From positions 1,364,001 through 1,428,000 of the forward strand of contig NZ_CP031848.1 of NCBI RefSeq assembly GCF_003441595.1: a stretch of DNA of 64,000 nt, in the 5' to 3' direction. The translations under genes and the position numbers were made by a program. The notes below the pieces were generated by a model that saw only the letters and a program-made list of their open reading frames with translations, searched no databases and had not been told where the DNA came from. This document shows, one piece after another, positions 62,644-64,000 of the stretch (positions are counted from its first letter, which is position 1; each line of letters opens with the position of its first letter). The stretch is from Marinobacter sp. Arc7-DN-1 (GTDB lineage Bacteria; Pseudomonadota; Gammaproteobacteria; Pseudomonadales; Oleiphilaceae).

Positions 62644-62901
62644 CTACCACCCATTCAGCTTGATCCCATTATCCCGAAGGTGCTCACCTTCTTTCTCTAA
62701 GTATTCATCTACCCATTGAGAATAGCTCGACTTCTCGTTGTTGTAAGGCCTGGCCTCGTACCGTCCTACCTCAATCGCATTCTCGCTCCGGTTCATAATC
62801 CACACTACGACGGTTCCGCCCGGTGCCAGACCAAAAACCAAGGCATCCCGAGGGTATTCCACTATCTCTCCAAAGCTTTCAAAAGGTGCAACTTCCTTCA
62901 T
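62644..62901 (-). CDS. DUF2931-like protein fragment
   Basis: An 85-residue frame; GLAPGGTVVVWIMN resembles the C-terminal part of DUF2931 proteins, which are usually over 200 residues with a lipoprotein signal. No ribosome site is seen before the ATG. It is probably truncated at the N-terminus by the adjacent IS66 relic. Confidence 0.5.
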   Translation of the reverse strand: MKEVAPFESFGEIVEYPRDALVFGLAPGGTVVVWIMNRSENAIEVGRYEARPYNNEKSSYSQWVDEYLEKEGEHLRDNGIKLNGW

Positions 62902-62915
62902 CTTTTTGTAACTAT

Positions 62916-63396
62916 TCAGTCGGTTTCATTTAAAACGTTCTGATCATTATCTGGTCGCGCCGTCATGAAGGCCGGCATACGCCCCTCGAACAGGGACATC
63001 AGCGCATCGGAGGCCGTCAGCTGCTGCTTGCGCGCCGTGGACAGATAGCTGCGCACTCGGCAGAAGATCTCCGCGCCTTCGATTGAACGGAAGCCGCCGG
63101 ATACTTTCTGCTGCACCTTGAGCATACGGATATCCCGCTCACCCTGGTTGTTGGTGAAGGGTACCGCCGGATCCTCCACCGGTTGCAGCGTCTTGCCGAT
63201 ACGGCCCGGCTGTCCGCCCGGCTTGCGCTCGCTTTTGGGCCGGCTCTTCTTGAGTCGGTTGGGATCCTGGGAGGGGGGCTTGCTGCTGTTGGCACTGTTG
63301 GTGTTGATCCGACCGGTCAGAATCTGGATCAGCACCATCAGCAGCTCGATTGACGCCCGCCAAGACGGCGTCAACATCGATGTTGCTGATCTTCAT
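62916..63396 (-). pseudogene. IS66-family transposase, frameshifted and internally deleted
   Basis: The 5' end (MKISNIDVDAVLAGV from 63396) is in a different frame from the rest, which continues from about 63355 as VLIQILTGRINTNSANSSKP then PSQDPNRLKKS. This joins in frame to the C-terminal TNNQGERDIRMLKVQQKVSG then FRSIEGAEIFCRVRSYLSTA. The whole catalytic DDE core of the roughly 500-residue TnpC is missing. The element cannot transpose by itself. Confidence 0.85.
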
Positions 63397-63757
63397 GAAC
63401 CTGAGTACCGTCGAGTGATGGGCTATTATCGCACGACTTTTTCAGGCTGGATTTTTCCTCCTGAGGGCCGTTTTGAACGATCTTTTCGTTGCCGGCACGC
63501 TCGGGGATGTATGGCAGCTCAAGACCGCAATGAAGGAAGAACAGGGGGGTTGAGCGCGATGTTACGGCAATGGGGCGAGTGTGGGTGAAGTTCTGCAAAA
63601 CCGGGCAAAAACCCTGTCAAGAACTTTTTTCTGAGAATGAGCTGAATAGTTACTGCTTTGCTTTGCTTTGCTTTCCCATACAGCGTGAGCTATACCCTTC
63701 TATGAGACTGCCTGGGGTTGTCTCAGGTTGGTCGTGCCCCAGTCAGGAGGGCATCCC
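63397..63757. other. Intergenic region next to the IS66 relic
   Basis: No credible gene. It contains the transposase upstream region and a short CTTTG tandem repeat (63656-63670, three copies plus a partial). An AGGAGG at 63745 belongs to the following gene. Confidence 0.5.
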
Positions 63758-64000
63758 ATGAAAACCGCAATCCACTGGACGTTTGCTGCCTTGGCAACGT
63801 TCATCCCTATCGGCACGGCGACGGCGGAAATCCTGGCCGTCATGAATTACGAAAGTAAACCGGCAGACCAGCTCAAAAGCCTAAAATTATCGGGTGACAC
63901 AACTCGGCGCGAGGGTCTGGCGATCATCGATGTCGATCCAGAGAGCCCCAATTTCGGTAAGATCGTCTCGGATATCCCGATAGACCCCGCGACGGTCGCG
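63758..64000 (+). CDS. Secreted beta-propeller-like protein, 5' part (partial)
   Basis: Starts at ATG 63758, seven bases after AGGAGG, and runs off the window. The first 81 codons contain a signal peptide (IHWTFAALATFIPIGTATA) and then GLAIIDVDPESPNFGKIVSD, which resembles selenium-binding-protein-like or YVTN-type propeller proteins. The family call is tentative. Confidence 0.6.
   Translation, partial: MKTAIHWTFAALATFIPIGTATAEILAVMNYESKPADQLKSLKLSGDTTRREGLAIIDVDPESPNFGKIVSDIPIDPATVA

Noticed and set aside
63656-63670. CTTTG tandem repeat
   Set aside because: Only three copies plus a partial, not upstream of a phase-variable gene that I can identify.

Overview
The window looks like chromosome from a marine hydrocarbon-using gammaproteobacterium, most likely Marinobacter or a close relative. 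This is an inference from gene content: an AlkB alkane monooxygenase, an AlkK-like acyl-CoA synthetase, an Mrp sodium/proton antiporter operon, tandem PhoA phosphatases and a sodium-coupled amino acid transporter, all in a moderately high-GC background. No database search was possible. I saw no rRNA, tRNA or CRISPR array.

Layout. 1-12.2 kb: 3' end of serA, an OmpA-type lipoprotein, two alpha/beta hydrolases, a DMT exporter, an orphan TRAP binding protein, an MscS channel paired with a degenerate NTPase-like protein, rlmJ, an MFS carrier and a chemoreceptor. 12.2-16.4 kb: two tandem alkaline phosphatases that share an exactly identical 520-bp block, then small proteins. 16.5-20.8 kb: lipid and alkane oxidation (alkB, a crotonase-family protein, an acyl-CoA dehydrogenase). 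21.6-27.5 kb: the mrpA(B)CDEFG operon. 27.5-35.3 kb: ppnP, an AlkK-like synthetase, dadA, yciH, yigZ and a Cpx-like two-component system divergent from a Spy/CpxP-like gene. 35.3-44.4 kb: a FemAB-like protein, dodecin, AzlCD, a leucine-type dehydrogenase with a sodium symporter behind a perfect 18-bp palindrome, a sirtuin and a spermidine-synthase-like protein. 44.4-60.4 kb: a DUF1415 protein, a YbiT-type ABC-F protein, PpiC, a metal-less M24 protein, a LysR regulator, a FadD-like ligase, an Lrp regulator divergent from an astA/DUF1338 pair, Pcm, an AbiTii-like protein, TauE and a second chemoreceptor.

60.4-64 kb is different in character: short, poorly conserved, mixed-strand genes. It holds higBA, an antitoxin remnant, a secreted cupin, yefM/yoeB, a DUF2931-like fragment and a collapsed IS66 transposase. 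Gene ends coincide with TAAC/GTTATG sequences and imperfect palindromes that resemble integron attC sites. I read it as an integrase-less gene-cassette array (CALIN-like) interrupted by an IS66 relic.

Three kinds of repeated DNA stand out in the core region: the phoA conversion tract; three long intergenic hairpins with locus-specific arms around a shared core; and three copies of a GGGGTCAGATGAA palindrome. The metabolic genes fit together as alkane oxidation, fatty acid activation, beta-oxidation, branched-chain amino acid uptake and deamination, phosphate scavenging and salt/pH homeostasis.
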